Source: Herpetosiphon geysericola (GTDB lineage: Bacteria > Chloroflexota > Chloroflexia > Chloroflexales > Herpetosiphonaceae). From it: DNA of 64,000 nucleotides. The stretch spans positions 62,001 through 126,000 of the forward strand of contig NZ_LGKP01000035.1 of assembly GCF_001306135.1 (NCBI RefSeq), read 5' to 3'. The translations under genes and the position numbers were made by a program. The notes under the pieces were generated by a model. The model did no database searches, was not told the origin of the DNA, and was given only the letters and a program-made list of their open reading frames with translations. This document shows positions 18,225 through 26,058 of the stretch, one piece after another (positions within the stretch are counted from its first letter, which is position 1; every line of letters begins with the position of its first letter).

Positions 18225-18908
18225 CTATTGTGGCGTAATATCGGGCGCAAGATAGACAAATGTTTCAATAACATCAGCGCCATAGCCAGCACGCCGAATC
18301 CGTTGGATCATGCTTGGCTCTAAGGTCAAGCCATAATCTACGTTAATCGTGTATGGGATGGCTAAAGCAGCTAAACCACTCCAACGCAATCGAAACTCGC
18401 CGCTTGCGATGAGTGGAGAGCGAATCCAACCAAGGCCAACGTATTGGCCTGAGTTTGGATCATACCACCAAAGCATGACGGTTCCAGGTGCAGCATAGGT
18501 TGTTGGCTCGCTAAATTGCTGAACATCAATTTTTTGAGCCTCCCATGCGGCGTTCCCGCTTGGTGGTGGGGTTAGTACAACTGTTGGCACCGCTAAGCTT
18601 GGCTCAACTGGAGCAATGGTTGCAATAACTTGGCTGGTCGGGCCATCTTCAACGGCGGTTGGCACGAGAATTTGGGTTGGCTGACCAGAAACGTTGGTTT
18701 GTGATGGTACGCTTGGTTGAATGTTTGGGTTCGAGCCGCTAACAGTTGGATTGGCAGCAGTCAAGGTCAACGATTGAAGGTTTAACCCGCCTGGTTGGGT
18801 ACAACCAGCAAGACCTGTGCTAACGACAAAAAACCACAGCCACCGATGAACCGATGCTCGTTTAATGCGCTCTGTTGCGTACTGCCAAGCTCTGTGGAAG
18901 GTCGTCAA
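18225..18908 (-). CDS. Putative lipoprotein, unknown function
   Basis: A 227-residue protein with an N-terminal basic stretch, a hydrophobic core and a lipobox (LAGC, followed by TQPGG), so lipid-anchored outside the membrane. A Ser/Thr/Pro/Val-rich linker of roughly 100 residues leads to a C-terminal domain rich in Trp and Tyr (VMLWWYDPNSGQYVGLGWIR) of unknown fold, probably beta-rich. The start is TTG 18908 since no ATG precedes the signal peptide. It heads a three-gene minus-strand unit with the four-TM protein and the 80-residue protein. Confidence 0.75.
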   Translation of the reverse strand: MTTFHRAWQYATERIKRASVHRWLWFFVVSTGLAGCTQPGGLNLQSLTLTAANPTVSGSNPNIQPSVPSQTNVSGQPTQILVPTAVEDGPTSQVIATIAPVEPSLAVPTVVLTPPPSGNAAWEAQKIDVQQFSEPTTYAAPGTVMLWWYDPNSGQYVGLGWIRSPLIASGEFRLRWSGLAALAIPYTINVDYGLTLEPSMIQRIRRAGYGADVIETFVYLAPDITPQ

Positions 18909-19269
18909 TTGCTACCACCATCACTATCCAAATGTGGGCTGAGTTATGCCCTGCTCATGATGTACACACACATTAATTGAGGTGTCGCGAGCATGTGCAG
19001 ATGAACATAATTATCAATGCCGCGCATTGAAATTATACTACATGTTGGCTAGAGTTTTGTCAATGTTTTATTAGTCCTCTATTAGCATATCCCTATGGGG
19101 GGAATTGGGCATTCCAATGGGCTATTTTAGTAGCTCGCTTGGCCGCTTCGCAATTTTGCTGAGCCGTGTCTGGATAGGTCTTAGTAGCAAGTATTGATTG
19201 ACATGTCACCTCATGGGGGATAGGATATACTTTAGCACGTCGATGTGTGTTTTATGCCAAAGGGATGCC
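18909..19269. other. Intergenic region between divergent genes
   Basis: This 361-base, AT-rich gap separates the lipoprotein operon (minus) from the oxidoreductase gene (plus). No coding frame is convincing. It contains the plus-strand promoter candidate at 19198-19226; I saw no repeat of the families found elsewhere. Confidence 0.6.
19198..19226 (+). promoter_or_regulatory. Candidate sigma-70-type promoter for the 19270 oxidoreductase
   Basis: TTGACA at 19198-19203 and TAGGAT at 19221-19226 are separated by 17 bases, 44 bases ahead of the ATG. A TATACT at 19226-19231 would give a 22-base spacer and is less likely as the -10. Confidence 0.4.
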
Positions 19270-20253
19270 ATGAAAGCGATTGAATTTCACGAATTTGGAG
19301 CCTTGGCAGATGTGTTGCAGTTGGTCGAAAAGCCAACCCCAACCGCTGGTGCTGGCGAGGTTCTAGTCCGTCTAACCGCGCGCTCGATCAATCCATCAGA
19401 TGTCTATACGATTCAAGGGACATATGGGGTGCGCCCGAGTTTACCAGCAGTCCCTGGTAACGAGGCCGCTGGGGTGATCGAGGCGCTTGGCGAGGGCGTT
19501 ACTGGCTGGTCAGTCGGCGATCGGGTTATCCTCATGCTCGGCGCGGTCGGGACTGAGGGCACATGGCGTGAGTATGCAGTTGTCAAACCTCAATTTTTGG
19601 TGCCAACTCCAGCGGCGCTTAGCGATGCCCAAGCTGCTTGTACTTGGGTCAACTATTTGACGGCCTGGATTATGAGCGATGAATTGGAGTTGCAGCCCGA
19701 CGAACCAGTCTTGGTAACTGCTGGCGCTTCGCACTTGGGCCGCGCTATGTTGCAATTGGCCGCAGTTCGCGGCTTTAAAGTTGTGGCGACCGTGCGCAAA
19801 GCTGAACAAGCCCAAGCGTTGCTTGACGCTGGCGCACTTGGCGTAATCACCCATCCCGGCGACGATCTGGCCGCGCGCTGGAAGGAAATTACTGGCCAAA
19901 AAGGCATTGCCAAAGCGATCGATGCAGTTGCTGGTGAAACTGGCACAGCAGTCTTCAATGCAATGGCACCCTATGGCCAAATGATCGTTTATGGTTTGTT
20001 GAGCAACCAGCCAATTCAGATTGATGGACGGATTATCTTTAGCGAAGCAACAATTCGTGGTTTTTGGCTTGGCCGCTGGCTCAACCGCCAAACTCCGCAA
20101 GTGCTTGGCAAACTGATCGCTGATGTGAGTGCGATGTTTGCCGATGGTCGTTTGGCACCGCATGTCGATACCACGGTCGCCCTTGATGATCTGGCTGGGA
20201 TCGTGCGCGTGGCAACCGAAAGCGGCGCTGGTAAAGTCGTGATTACAGGCTAG
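19270..20253 (+). CDS. Zinc-independent MDR oxidoreductase (quinone/enoyl reductase-like)
   Basis: A 327-residue medium-chain dehydrogenase/reductase. It has the N-terminal MDR strand pattern (MKAIEFHEFGALADVLQLVE), NPSDVYTIQGTYG, the substrate-entry PAVPGNEAAGVIEALGEGV, and a nucleotide-binding region with VTAGASHLGRAMLQLAAVRG. The zinc-ligand cysteines are absent, as in quinone reductases and mitochondrial-type trans-2-enoyl-CoA reductases (MECR/ETR), which this resembles. Substrate not determinable. The upstream in-frame extension to 19198 is rejected because AAAGGGA sits properly before ATG 19270. The aminotransferase gene follows after 10 bases. Confidence 0.85.
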   Translation: MKAIEFHEFGALADVLQLVEKPTPTAGAGEVLVRLTARSINPSDVYTIQGTYGVRPSLPAVPGNEAAGVIEALGEGVTGWSVGDRVILMLGAVGTEGTWREYAVVKPQFLVPTPAALSDAQAACTWVNYLTAWIMSDELELQPDEPVLVTAGASHLGRAMLQLAAVRGFKVVATVRKAEQAQALLDAGALGVITHPGDDLAARWKEITGQKGIAKAIDAVAGETGTAVFNAMAPYGQMIVYGLLSNQPIQIDGRIIFSEATIRGFWLGRWLNRQTPQVLGKLIADVSAMFADGRLAPHVDTTVALDDLAGIVRVATESGAGKVVITG

Positions 20254-20263
20254 GAGGCTCGTT

Positions 20264-21427
20264 GTGCATCCCAAATCCGCCAATCGCTTAGCTGGCTTTG
20301 GCACATCCATTTTTAGTGAAATAAGCGCTTTGTCCGCGCAATATCAAGCAATTAACCTTGGCCAAGGCTTTCCTGATTTTGCTGGGCCTGCATTTTTAAA
20401 AGATGCTGCTTGTAGCGCCATCAATGCCGATCTTAACCAATATGCGCCAAGTACAGGCTTGCCAAGCTTGCGCGCGGCGATTGCGCGGACATGGGAGCGT
20501 CACACCAAAGCCTCAGTCGATCCTGAGACGGAAATTACGGTCACCAGCGGGGCAACCGAAGCTTTGTTTGCCTCAATTATGGCGCTGATCAATCCAGGCG
20601 AGGAGGTTATTATTTTCGAGCCGTATTACGATGCCTATCCGCCGAATGTGCTGATGGCTGGCGGCATTCCCCGCTACGTTCGTTTGAGCGAGCCACGTTG
20701 GGATGTCGATTTTGCCCAAGTTCGGGCCGCGATTACCCCCCAAACCAAAGCTATCATCTTGAATACGCCGCATAATCCGACTGGCAAAGTGTGGTCGCGG
20801 GCTGAGCTGAGCCAGCTAGCAGCAATTGCAATTGAGCACGATTTGCTGGTATTGAGCGATGAAGTCTATGATCGGTTGGTGTTTGAAGATCATCAGCATT
20901 GCTCAATTGCCACTTTGCCCGGGATGTGGGAGCGCACAGTTACCATTAGTAGCACTGGCAAAACATTTAGTGTTACTGGCTGGAAAATTGGCTATGCGAT
21001 TGCGCCTAATCCACTGACCGAGGCGATTCGGCGGGTGCATCAATTTGTGACGTTTGCCAGTGCCACGCCCCTGCAAGCGGCGGCGGTGGTTGGCTTGAAT
21101 GCTGGCGAGCCATACGAACGCCAGTTATTACAATTTTATAGCGCCCGTCGAACGCAATTGGTTAAAGCGTTGGGTGATGCTGGCTTGTATGTGTTGCCAC
21201 CGCAAGGCACCTATTTTGTGATGGCTGATATTCGTGATTTGGGCTGGGATAATGATGCAGAATTTTGCCGCTATCTGATTAGCGAAATTGGCGTGGCGGC
21301 GATTCCCCCATCAGCCTTCTATCACGATAATTATCAAGCGGGGATGGTGCGCTTTTGCTTTGCCAAAAAGCCCGAAACGATTGCCGCCGCTGCTGAAAAA
21401 CTCAAGCGCTTAGGGAGCCAAAGCTGA
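20264..21427 (+). CDS. Class I/II PLP-dependent aminotransferase
   Basis: A 387-residue fold-type I aminotransferase of the methionine/kynurenine aminotransferase-like group. It has INLGQGFPDFAGP, NQYAPSTGLPSLRAAIA, TSGATEALFASIMALINPGE, the NPHNPTGK-type segment (NTPHNPTGKVW), DEVYDRLVFE and the PLP-lysine motif SSTGKTFSVTGWKIGY, with the final arginine region MVRFCFAK. It likely transaminates methionine, glutamine or aromatic amino acids, perhaps in methionine salvage, but specificity is unproven. Start GTG 20264 with AGGAGG eight bases ahead. Its stop overlaps the ATG of the next gene. Confidence 0.92.
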   Translation: MHPKSANRLAGFGTSIFSEISALSAQYQAINLGQGFPDFAGPAFLKDAACSAINADLNQYAPSTGLPSLRAAIARTWERHTKASVDPETEITVTSGATEALFASIMALINPGEEVIIFEPYYDAYPPNVLMAGGIPRYVRLSEPRWDVDFAQVRAAITPQTKAIILNTPHNPTGKVWSRAELSQLAAIAIEHDLLVLSDEVYDRLVFEDHQHCSIATLPGMWERTVTISSTGKTFSVTGWKIGYAIAPNPLTEAIRRVHQFVTFASATPLQAAAVVGLNAGEPYERQLLQFYSARRTQLVKALGDAGLYVLPPQGTYFVMADIRDLGWDNDAEFCRYLISEIGVAAIPPSAFYHDNYQAGMVRFCFAKKPETIAAAAEKLKRLGSQS

Positions 21428-21945
21428 TGCATTTTCCAAAATCTCAAGCATTGCAATTGCATTCCTGCTTCGAAGAATTGATTCCGGGCAGGATGCATAG
21501 TAGCGGGCAGCGCTTTTTGCCCTTGATTGTGCTGGGTTTCAAGCAAGTACGCTTAGGCGTTGTTGATCGCCATAATCATGTGAATCAGGCTCATGCGGGC
21601 CGCTATGGCAAGGCGCAGTTGGTATTTCAGCTAAGCCGAGTCGCCTTGCAACCAGCAGATACCCAGCGCATGGCAATCGAGCCAGAGGTTGGCAATGGGC
21701 TGAGTACCATGCCGCTGGCCTATGGCTGCATCCAAGAGTTAATAACTTGGGAGCGGCGTGATGATTTGGGCTATGCAGTGAGCTATGTTGAAGCAATTAT
21801 TGCGGTTGGGGTTGGTAGCATTGGCCTGCGCACAACCCTAACTGGCCCAAATGTAGCCAAATTGCCCAATGAACAATTGCAAACAGGCGATTGGGTGGTG
21901 CTCAGCAATTCACGGATCGATATTTTGGGCTTCGAGCCAGATTAG
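21427..21945 (+). CDS. Hypothetical protein coupled to the aminotransferase
   Basis: A 172-residue soluble protein not recognised as any family. It begins MHFPKSQALQLHSCFEELIPGRM and has mixed alpha/beta character, with a repeated valine/glycine strand segment near residues 122-135 (IIAVGVGSIGLRTTL). No signal peptide or membrane helix. Its ATG shares one base with the aminotransferase TGA stop, so translation is probably coupled. An accessory role with the aminotransferase is only contextual. Confidence 0.65.
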   Translation: MHFPKSQALQLHSCFEELIPGRMHSSGQRFLPLIVLGFKQVRLGVVDRHNHVNQAHAGRYGKAQLVFQLSRVALQPADTQRMAIEPEVGNGLSTMPLAYGCIQELITWERRDDLGYAVSYVEAIIAVGVGSIGLRTTLTGPNVAKLPNEQLQTGDWVVLSNSRIDILGFEPD

Positions 21946-21952
21946 TTTTTGA

Positions 21953-22325
21953 TCCACGAAGGCCTGAAACCGCGAAGCACGCGAAGATCGCGAAGGTTAA
22001 TTTTTTGATCCACGAAGAGCACCAAGGGAATGAGGCTCTAGGCTATTGATCCACGAAGAGCACGAAGAGCACGAAGCTTGAAACCGCGAAGAGCGCTAAG
22101 ATCACGAAGAACGTTTTTCGCCACAGATTCCACGAATGATTATTTTAGCCTACAGCCCATAGCCTAGAGCCTCATAGCCATATTTCTCTGCGCCGCTGCG
22201 TTAAAGCCTACTATCTGACCGCTTGCCCCTGAATCCTGACCCCTAAATCTATGTTCTATGCTCTTTGTTCTTACTTCATCCCTCATCCTTTATCCTTCTG
22301 ACTTTTGACCTCATCCTTCATAATT
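21953..22325. repeat. Degenerate CACGAAG-type repeat tract in a long gene-free gap
   Basis: The 619-base gap 21946-22564 holds no gene. Its first part consists of imperfect repeats such as GATCCACGAAG, GAGCACGAAGAGCACGAAG and AAACCGCGAAG, then words like TCTATGTTCTATGCTCTTTG that are the reverse complement of those at 3280-3325 and 56280-56310. Its last part holds the three -24/-12-like motifs listed separately. Confidence 0.65.
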
Positions 22326-22332
22326 TCAATGG

Positions 22333-22353
22333 TGGCACACTTTCTGCATTAGA
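22333..22353 (+). promoter_or_regulatory. -24/-12 (sigma-54-like) promoter motif 1 upstream of glsB-like gene
   Basis: TGGCACACTTTCTGCATTAGA. The GG and GC dinucleotides are exactly ten bases apart, as in the sigma-54 consensus TGGCACG-N4-TTGCW, with two deviations. The same 17-base core recurs at 22401 and 22490. Confidence 0.45.
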
Positions 22354-22400
22354 TTATGGCAGAACAGGTTTACAACTGGCGATTACCAACAGAAAAACGC

Positions 22401-22421
22401 TGGCACACTTTCTGCATTAGA
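22401..22421 (+). promoter_or_regulatory. -24/-12 (sigma-54-like) promoter motif 2
   Basis: An exact 21-base copy of motif 1, 68 bases downstream. It is followed by AGAACAACAAGTAC, similar to the sequence after motif 3, so the repeating unit is longer than the core. Confidence 0.45.
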
Positions 22422-22489
22422 GCAACAGTAGAACAACAAGTACATTGATAGGCAAACGAAACAATGTACAACTACTGAAAAAGAAATGC

Positions 22490-22506
22490 TGGCACACTTT
22501 CTGCAT
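22490..22506 (+). promoter_or_regulatory. -24/-12 (sigma-54-like) promoter motif 3
   Basis: TGGCACACTTTCTGCAT, 89 bases after motif 2 and 58 bases before the first glsB-like ATG. It is the best placed of the three to drive the gene directly. Confidence 0.5.
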
Positions 22507-22564
22507 AAGCAATCACAGTAGTAACAACAAGCACTATTTGAAAAAACTAATGGAGGAATCAACA

Positions 22565-22822
22565 ATGTTTTCACTTATCGCTTGGCTTATCTTCGGCGCA
22601 TTGATCGGTTGGGTCGCTAGCAAAATTATGAACACTGATGCTCAACAAGGCGCAGTATTAAATATTGTCGTCGGGATCATTGGGGCATTCATTGGTGGTT
22701 TTTTGGTCAATCGCGACGTGACCGCTAATGTGTTCAACCTTTGGAGCGTCTTGACCTCGTTGATTGGCGCAGTTGTCTTACTCGCAATCGTCAACTTGGT
22801 CCAACGTGGCCGCGTTCGCTAA
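22565..22822 (+). CDS. GlsB/YeaQ/YmgE family stress membrane protein, copy 1
   Basis: An 85-residue protein with three hydrophobic helices and the family pattern MFSLIAWLIFGALIGWVASK, IVVGIIGAFIGGFL and a third Leu/Val helix before a basic end (RGRVR). The family (also called transglycosylase-associated protein) is small inner-membrane proteins often induced by stress; no enzyme activity is established. GGAGG lies eight bases before the ATG. Copy 2 follows 68 bases later and differs at only six residues. Three -24/-12-like motifs precede it. Confidence 0.9.
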   Translation: MFSLIAWLIFGALIGWVASKIMNTDAQQGAVLNIVVGIIGAFIGGFLVNRDVTANVFNLWSVLTSLIGAVVLLAIVNLVQRGRVR

Positions 22823-22890
22823 GTTCTCAAGCTCAATTAATTAGTATCAACAAGCACTGATATTGAATTAACTATTTGGAGGAATCTATA

Positions 22891-23148
22891 ATGTTTTCAC
22901 TTATTGCATGGCTTATTTTCGGCGCATTGATCGGTTGGGTCGCTAGCAAAATTATGAACACCGATGCTCAACAAGGCACAGTATTGAATATTGTTGTCGG
23001 TATCATCGGAGCATTCATCGGCGGTTTTTTGATCAACCGCGACGTGACCGCTAATGTGTTCAACGTGTGGAGCGTCTTGACCGCCTTGATTGGTGCAGTT
23101 GTCTTGCTTGGGATTGTAAACCTCTTCCAACGTGGACGCGTCCGCTAA
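22891..23148 (+). CDS. GlsB/YeaQ/YmgE family stress membrane protein, copy 2
   Basis: An 85-residue paralogue of copy 1, identical at 79 positions. The differences are conservative (for example Val to Ile, Ser to Ala, Leu to Val), so both are probably functional. The leader (CAACAAGCACT...TTTGGAGGAATC) is also similar to that of copy 1, which points to tandem duplication of gene plus leader. It ends before a strong terminator. Confidence 0.9.
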   Translation: MFSLIAWLIFGALIGWVASKIMNTDAQQGTVLNIVVGIIGAFIGGFLINRDVTANVFNVWSVLTALIGAVVLLGIVNLFQRGRVR

Positions 23149-23172
23149 GCCTCAACTGGCTCTGATCTGTGG

Positions 23173-23215
23173 AATCGCTAGTGATACAGCGTTGTATCGC
23201 TAGCGATTTTGGTTT
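23173..23215 (+). terminator. Strong terminator after the glsB-like pair
   Basis: A 16-bp stem (23173-23188 with 23193-23208, one T-G pair) with a four-base loop, followed by TTGGTTT. It closes the glsB-like unit and abuts the stop of the convergent deacetylase gene. Confidence 0.8.
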
Positions 23216-23993
23216 AACTACAGGCAGCGACGAAGCGATAGCCTTGGGCGGCTAGCTCAGGCAACAGAATTTCCAAGGCCTCGATTGTTTGTTGGCGCGA
23301 ACCACCGCCATCGTGCAGCAACACCACGGCTCCATCACGCACTTGGCTGCGAATGCGGGCCACAATTTCCTCAGTGCCTGGTTGTTTCCAATCAGCGCTA
23401 TCCACATCCCATAACACCATGCGTAAACCCAATTGATCGGCGCTGGCAGTAGTTTGCTGGTTGTGCTTGCCATAGGGTGGTCGAAAACAATTGCTGGAAG
23501 TTGCGCCTAACAGTGCTTGGGTTGAATTTAGCTCTTGGATCACACTTGCTTGATTAAGCTGGGTGAGGTCGGGGTGGCTCCAGCTATGATTTGCCAGCAT
23601 ATGGCCAGCCAAGCGTTGTTGTTCAATGATTTCGGGATAGGCTTGGGCATTGCGTCCGAGCACAAAAAACGTAGCTTGGGCATGATGCTGGGCCAGCAAA
23701 GCAAGTATTTTGGGTGTCCAGATTGGGTCGGGGCCATCATCAAAGGTCAAATACACAACCTTATCGCGAACTTGGGTTGGTTGCATTGGCGAAACCTCGC
23801 TTGCTTGGGGCGTATAGGTTGGCCCAAGCGTGATTGTGGCGGCAACTGGTTGGGCCAACCGCCAGGTGATGGTTGGTCTTGGGGTTGAGAAGTTGGAACC
23901 ACAACCAATTAAAAGCCAAAGTAGCCCAATTAACACCAAGCTTTGGCGGCAGGCGTGGCGCTTTCTGCTATAATCGCTGCTAGTACTCTGCAT
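23214..23993 (-). CDS. Polysaccharide deacetylase (NodB domain) lipoprotein
   Basis: A 259-residue CE4-family protein. A hydrophobic segment ends in a lipobox (LLIGC), giving a lipid-anchored extracellular enzyme. The NodB domain shows motif 1 TFDDGPDP, motif 2 HSWSHPDL, motif 3 FRPPYGKHN, motif 4 DVDSADW and motif 5 VVLLHDGGG, so the metal-binding Asp-His-His and catalytic residues are intact. Such enzymes remove N- or O-acetyl groups from peptidoglycan, chitin-like or other glycans. ATG 23993 is preferred over TTG 23996. It is divergent from the GT2 gene, with a 33-base gap. Confidence 0.92.
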   Translation of the reverse strand: MQSTSSDYSRKRHACRQSLVLIGLLWLLIGCGSNFSTPRPTITWRLAQPVAATITLGPTYTPQASEVSPMQPTQVRDKVVYLTFDDGPDPIWTPKILALLAQHHAQATFFVLGRNAQAYPEIIEQQRLAGHMLANHSWSHPDLTQLNQASVIQELNSTQALLGATSSNCFRPPYGKHNQQTTASADQLGLRMVLWDVDSADWKQPGTEEIVARIRSQVRDGAVVLLHDGGGSRQQTIEALEILLPELAAQGYRFVAACS

Positions 23994-24026
23994 CAAAACG
24001 ATTAAAAACCAGTCAAAGGATTATAA

Positions 24027-24791
24027 ATGACCAGCGAACGTCCAAGTATTTCGGTCTTCTTTCCTGCCTATAACGATGCTGGCACCATTGGTAGCTTGGT
24101 GATCACAGCATTTCACGTTTTACCAGAACTCACCGATGATTATGAAGTGATCGTGGTTAACGATGGTAGCAGTGATTATACCGCGCAAGTGCTTGATGAT
24201 TTAGCCACCAAATATCCACGTTTTCGCCCAATTCACCACCCCAAAAATCGCGGTTACGGCGGAGCGTTACGCACCGGCTTTGCCTCGGCCACCAAAGATT
24301 TGGTGTTTTATACCGATGGCGATGCCCAATACGACCCCAATGAATTACGCGATTTGTACCAAGTGCTAACCCCTGAGGTTGATATTGTCAACGGCTACAA
24401 GATTGCCCGTTCTGACCCATTACATCGTAAAATTATTGGTCGAATCTATCACCATGGGGTCAAATTTTTATTTGGCTTTAAATTGCGTGATGTTGATTGT
24501 GATTTTCGTTTGATTCGGCGCAATGTCTTCGATGTAGTCAACCTTGAATCGGATAGCGGCACAATCTGTTTGGAATTGGTGAAAAAGTTGCAGGATGCAG
24601 GCTTTAATTTCGCCGAAGTGCCAGTTCATCATTATCATCGGACGTATGGCAAATCGCAGTTTTTTAATTTTCCCCGTTTGTGGCGCACGCTGATTCAGTT
24701 GTTGCAGCTGTGGTGGAAATTGGTCATCCTTGGCAAACATCTTAAGGAACAAGCCGCTCGCCAACGTGCGCTTGGGCGTGACGTAGGCTAA
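24027..24791 (+). CDS. Glycosyltransferase family 2 (dolichol-phosphate-mannose-synthase-like)
   Basis: A 254-residue GT2 enzyme without C-terminal membrane helices. It has ISVFFPAYNDAGTIG, EVIVVNDGSSDYTAQVLDDL, RGYGGALRTGFASAT and the metal-binding YTDGDAQYDPNEL, typical of DPM1/DPG-type synthases that move a sugar from a nucleotide donor to polyprenyl phosphate. AAGGA precedes the ATG. It is followed at 20 bases by an SDR epimerase and then a GT4, forming a glycan assembly set. Confidence 0.9.
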   Translation: MTSERPSISVFFPAYNDAGTIGSLVITAFHVLPELTDDYEVIVVNDGSSDYTAQVLDDLATKYPRFRPIHHPKNRGYGGALRTGFASATKDLVFYTDGDAQYDPNELRDLYQVLTPEVDIVNGYKIARSDPLHRKIIGRIYHHGVKFLFGFKLRDVDCDFRLIRRNVFDVVNLESDSGTICLELVKKLQDAGFNFAEVPVHHYHRTYGKSQFFNFPRLWRTLIQLLQLWWKLVILGKHLKEQAARQRALGRDVG

Positions 24792-24811
24792 ATGGCTCAT
24801 ATGGAGGTTGT

Positions 24812-25801
24812 GTGATACAGCAGGCATTTCGCGGCAAGCGCTGTTTGATTACTGGCGGTTTGGGTTTTATTGGCTCAAATTTAGCCTTTCGCTTGGTTGA
24901 TTTAGGCGCAGAAGTTGTTATCGTTGATTCATTGGTGCCAGAGTATGGCGGCAATATGGCGAATGTGCACGGCTTGGCCGACCACGTTCGGATTAATATT
25001 GCCGATGTGCGCGACCAACATTCGTTGCAATATTTGGTGCAAGGCCAAGATTATCTATTTAATCTCGCTGGCCAAGTCAGCCATATTGATTCAATGGAAA
25101 ATCCCTTCAACGACTTAGATATTAATTGTCGCGCCCAGCTTTCGATTCTGGAAGCTTGCCGTCACAATAACCCTGCGATCAAAATTGTTTTTGCCAGCAC
25201 TCGCCAAATTTATGGCCGCCCCGATTATGTGCCAGTCGATGAGCAGCATTTGTTGCACCCAACCGATGTTAATGGCATCAACAAAATGGCTGGCGAGTGG
25301 TATCACATTCTCTATAACAATGTTTATGGGATTCGGGCCTGTGCTTTGCGCATGACCAACACTTATGGGCCGCGCATGTTGGTGCGTCACGCTCGCCAAA
25401 CGGCCTTGGGCTGGTTTGTGCGCCAAGCGCTCGATAACGAAGTGATTAGCATTTATGGCGATGGCGAGCAGCAGCGCGATTATACCTATGTCGATGATGC
25501 GGTTGAAGCCTTTTTGTTGGCCGCAATCAATCCTGCCGCCGATGGCCAAGTGTTTAATCTTGGTGGCCCTGAGCCAATTAGCCATTTGCAATTGATTTCG
25601 ACTCTGACTGAAGTGGCGGGCACTGGCTCGTATCGTTTGGTGCCGTTTCCCCCAGAAAAAGCCCGCATCGATATTGGCAGCGTCTATAGCGATTACAGCC
25701 GAATTCAAGCGGTTTTGGGCTGGCAGCCAACCACCAGCTTGCGCCAAGGTCTTGAGTATACCGTGAACTTTTACCGTGAATTCCGCGAATCCTATTGGTA
25801 G
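24812..25801 (+). CDS. NAD-dependent sugar epimerase/dehydratase (extended SDR)
   Basis: A 329-residue extended SDR with GGLGFIGSNLAFRLVDLG at the N-terminus, NLAGQVSHIDSMENP, FASTRQIYG and RDYTYVDDAVEAF, all typical of nucleotide-sugar epimerases and dehydratases. The expected YxxxK catalytic Tyr is not seen: the position reads NGINK (N154, K158). The protein may belong to a subgroup with this substitution and a different acid/base, or have altered chemistry. GTG 24812 with GGAGG four bases ahead is the start. Co-directional with the GT2 and GT4 genes. Confidence 0.86.
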   Translation: MIQQAFRGKRCLITGGLGFIGSNLAFRLVDLGAEVVIVDSLVPEYGGNMANVHGLADHVRINIADVRDQHSLQYLVQGQDYLFNLAGQVSHIDSMENPFNDLDINCRAQLSILEACRHNNPAIKIVFASTRQIYGRPDYVPVDEQHLLHPTDVNGINKMAGEWYHILYNNVYGIRACALRMTNTYGPRMLVRHARQTALGWFVRQALDNEVISIYGDGEQQRDYTYVDDAVEAFLLAAINPAADGQVFNLGGPEPISHLQLISTLTEVAGTGSYRLVPFPPEKARIDIGSVYSDYSRIQAVLGWQPTTSLRQGLEYTVNFYREFRESYW

Positions 25802-25927
25802 TTTTTAGATACCGCACCCAACCTCGCCCTCAGTGCGGCGCGAGATAAAAGGATGGGTCTTAAGCTCTGACTTGGGAACGACGATCCCATAGTTCATCGG
25901 TGGATGTGTGATCACTACCAATTGGCT

Positions 25928-25990
25928 TTGAGGGTGTGCAGGGGGATTAAAGCCCCCTGCACACCCTGCGGACGGAAGGGTGGTGATCAA
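25928..25990 (-). repeat. Hairpin-rich intergenic repeat, copy 3
   Basis: This copy contains GGGTGTGCAGGGGG paired with CCCCCTGCACACCC (a 14-bp stem), then GACGGAAGGGTGGTGATCAA. Same orientation as copy 1. It lies between the epimerase and GT4 genes and could terminate or attenuate transcription. Confidence 0.75.
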
Positions 25991-26058
25991 CCAATGCTTC
26001 GTTGAAAAACCTATCCTTGAACGAGATGGTGAGGGCACTCAATTAGTTTGGTTCTACA

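Noticed and set aside
22333..22506. Possible small CRISPR array
   Set aside because: Only three repeats of 17-21 bases with unequal spacing (68 and 89) and related intervening sequence; no cas genes.
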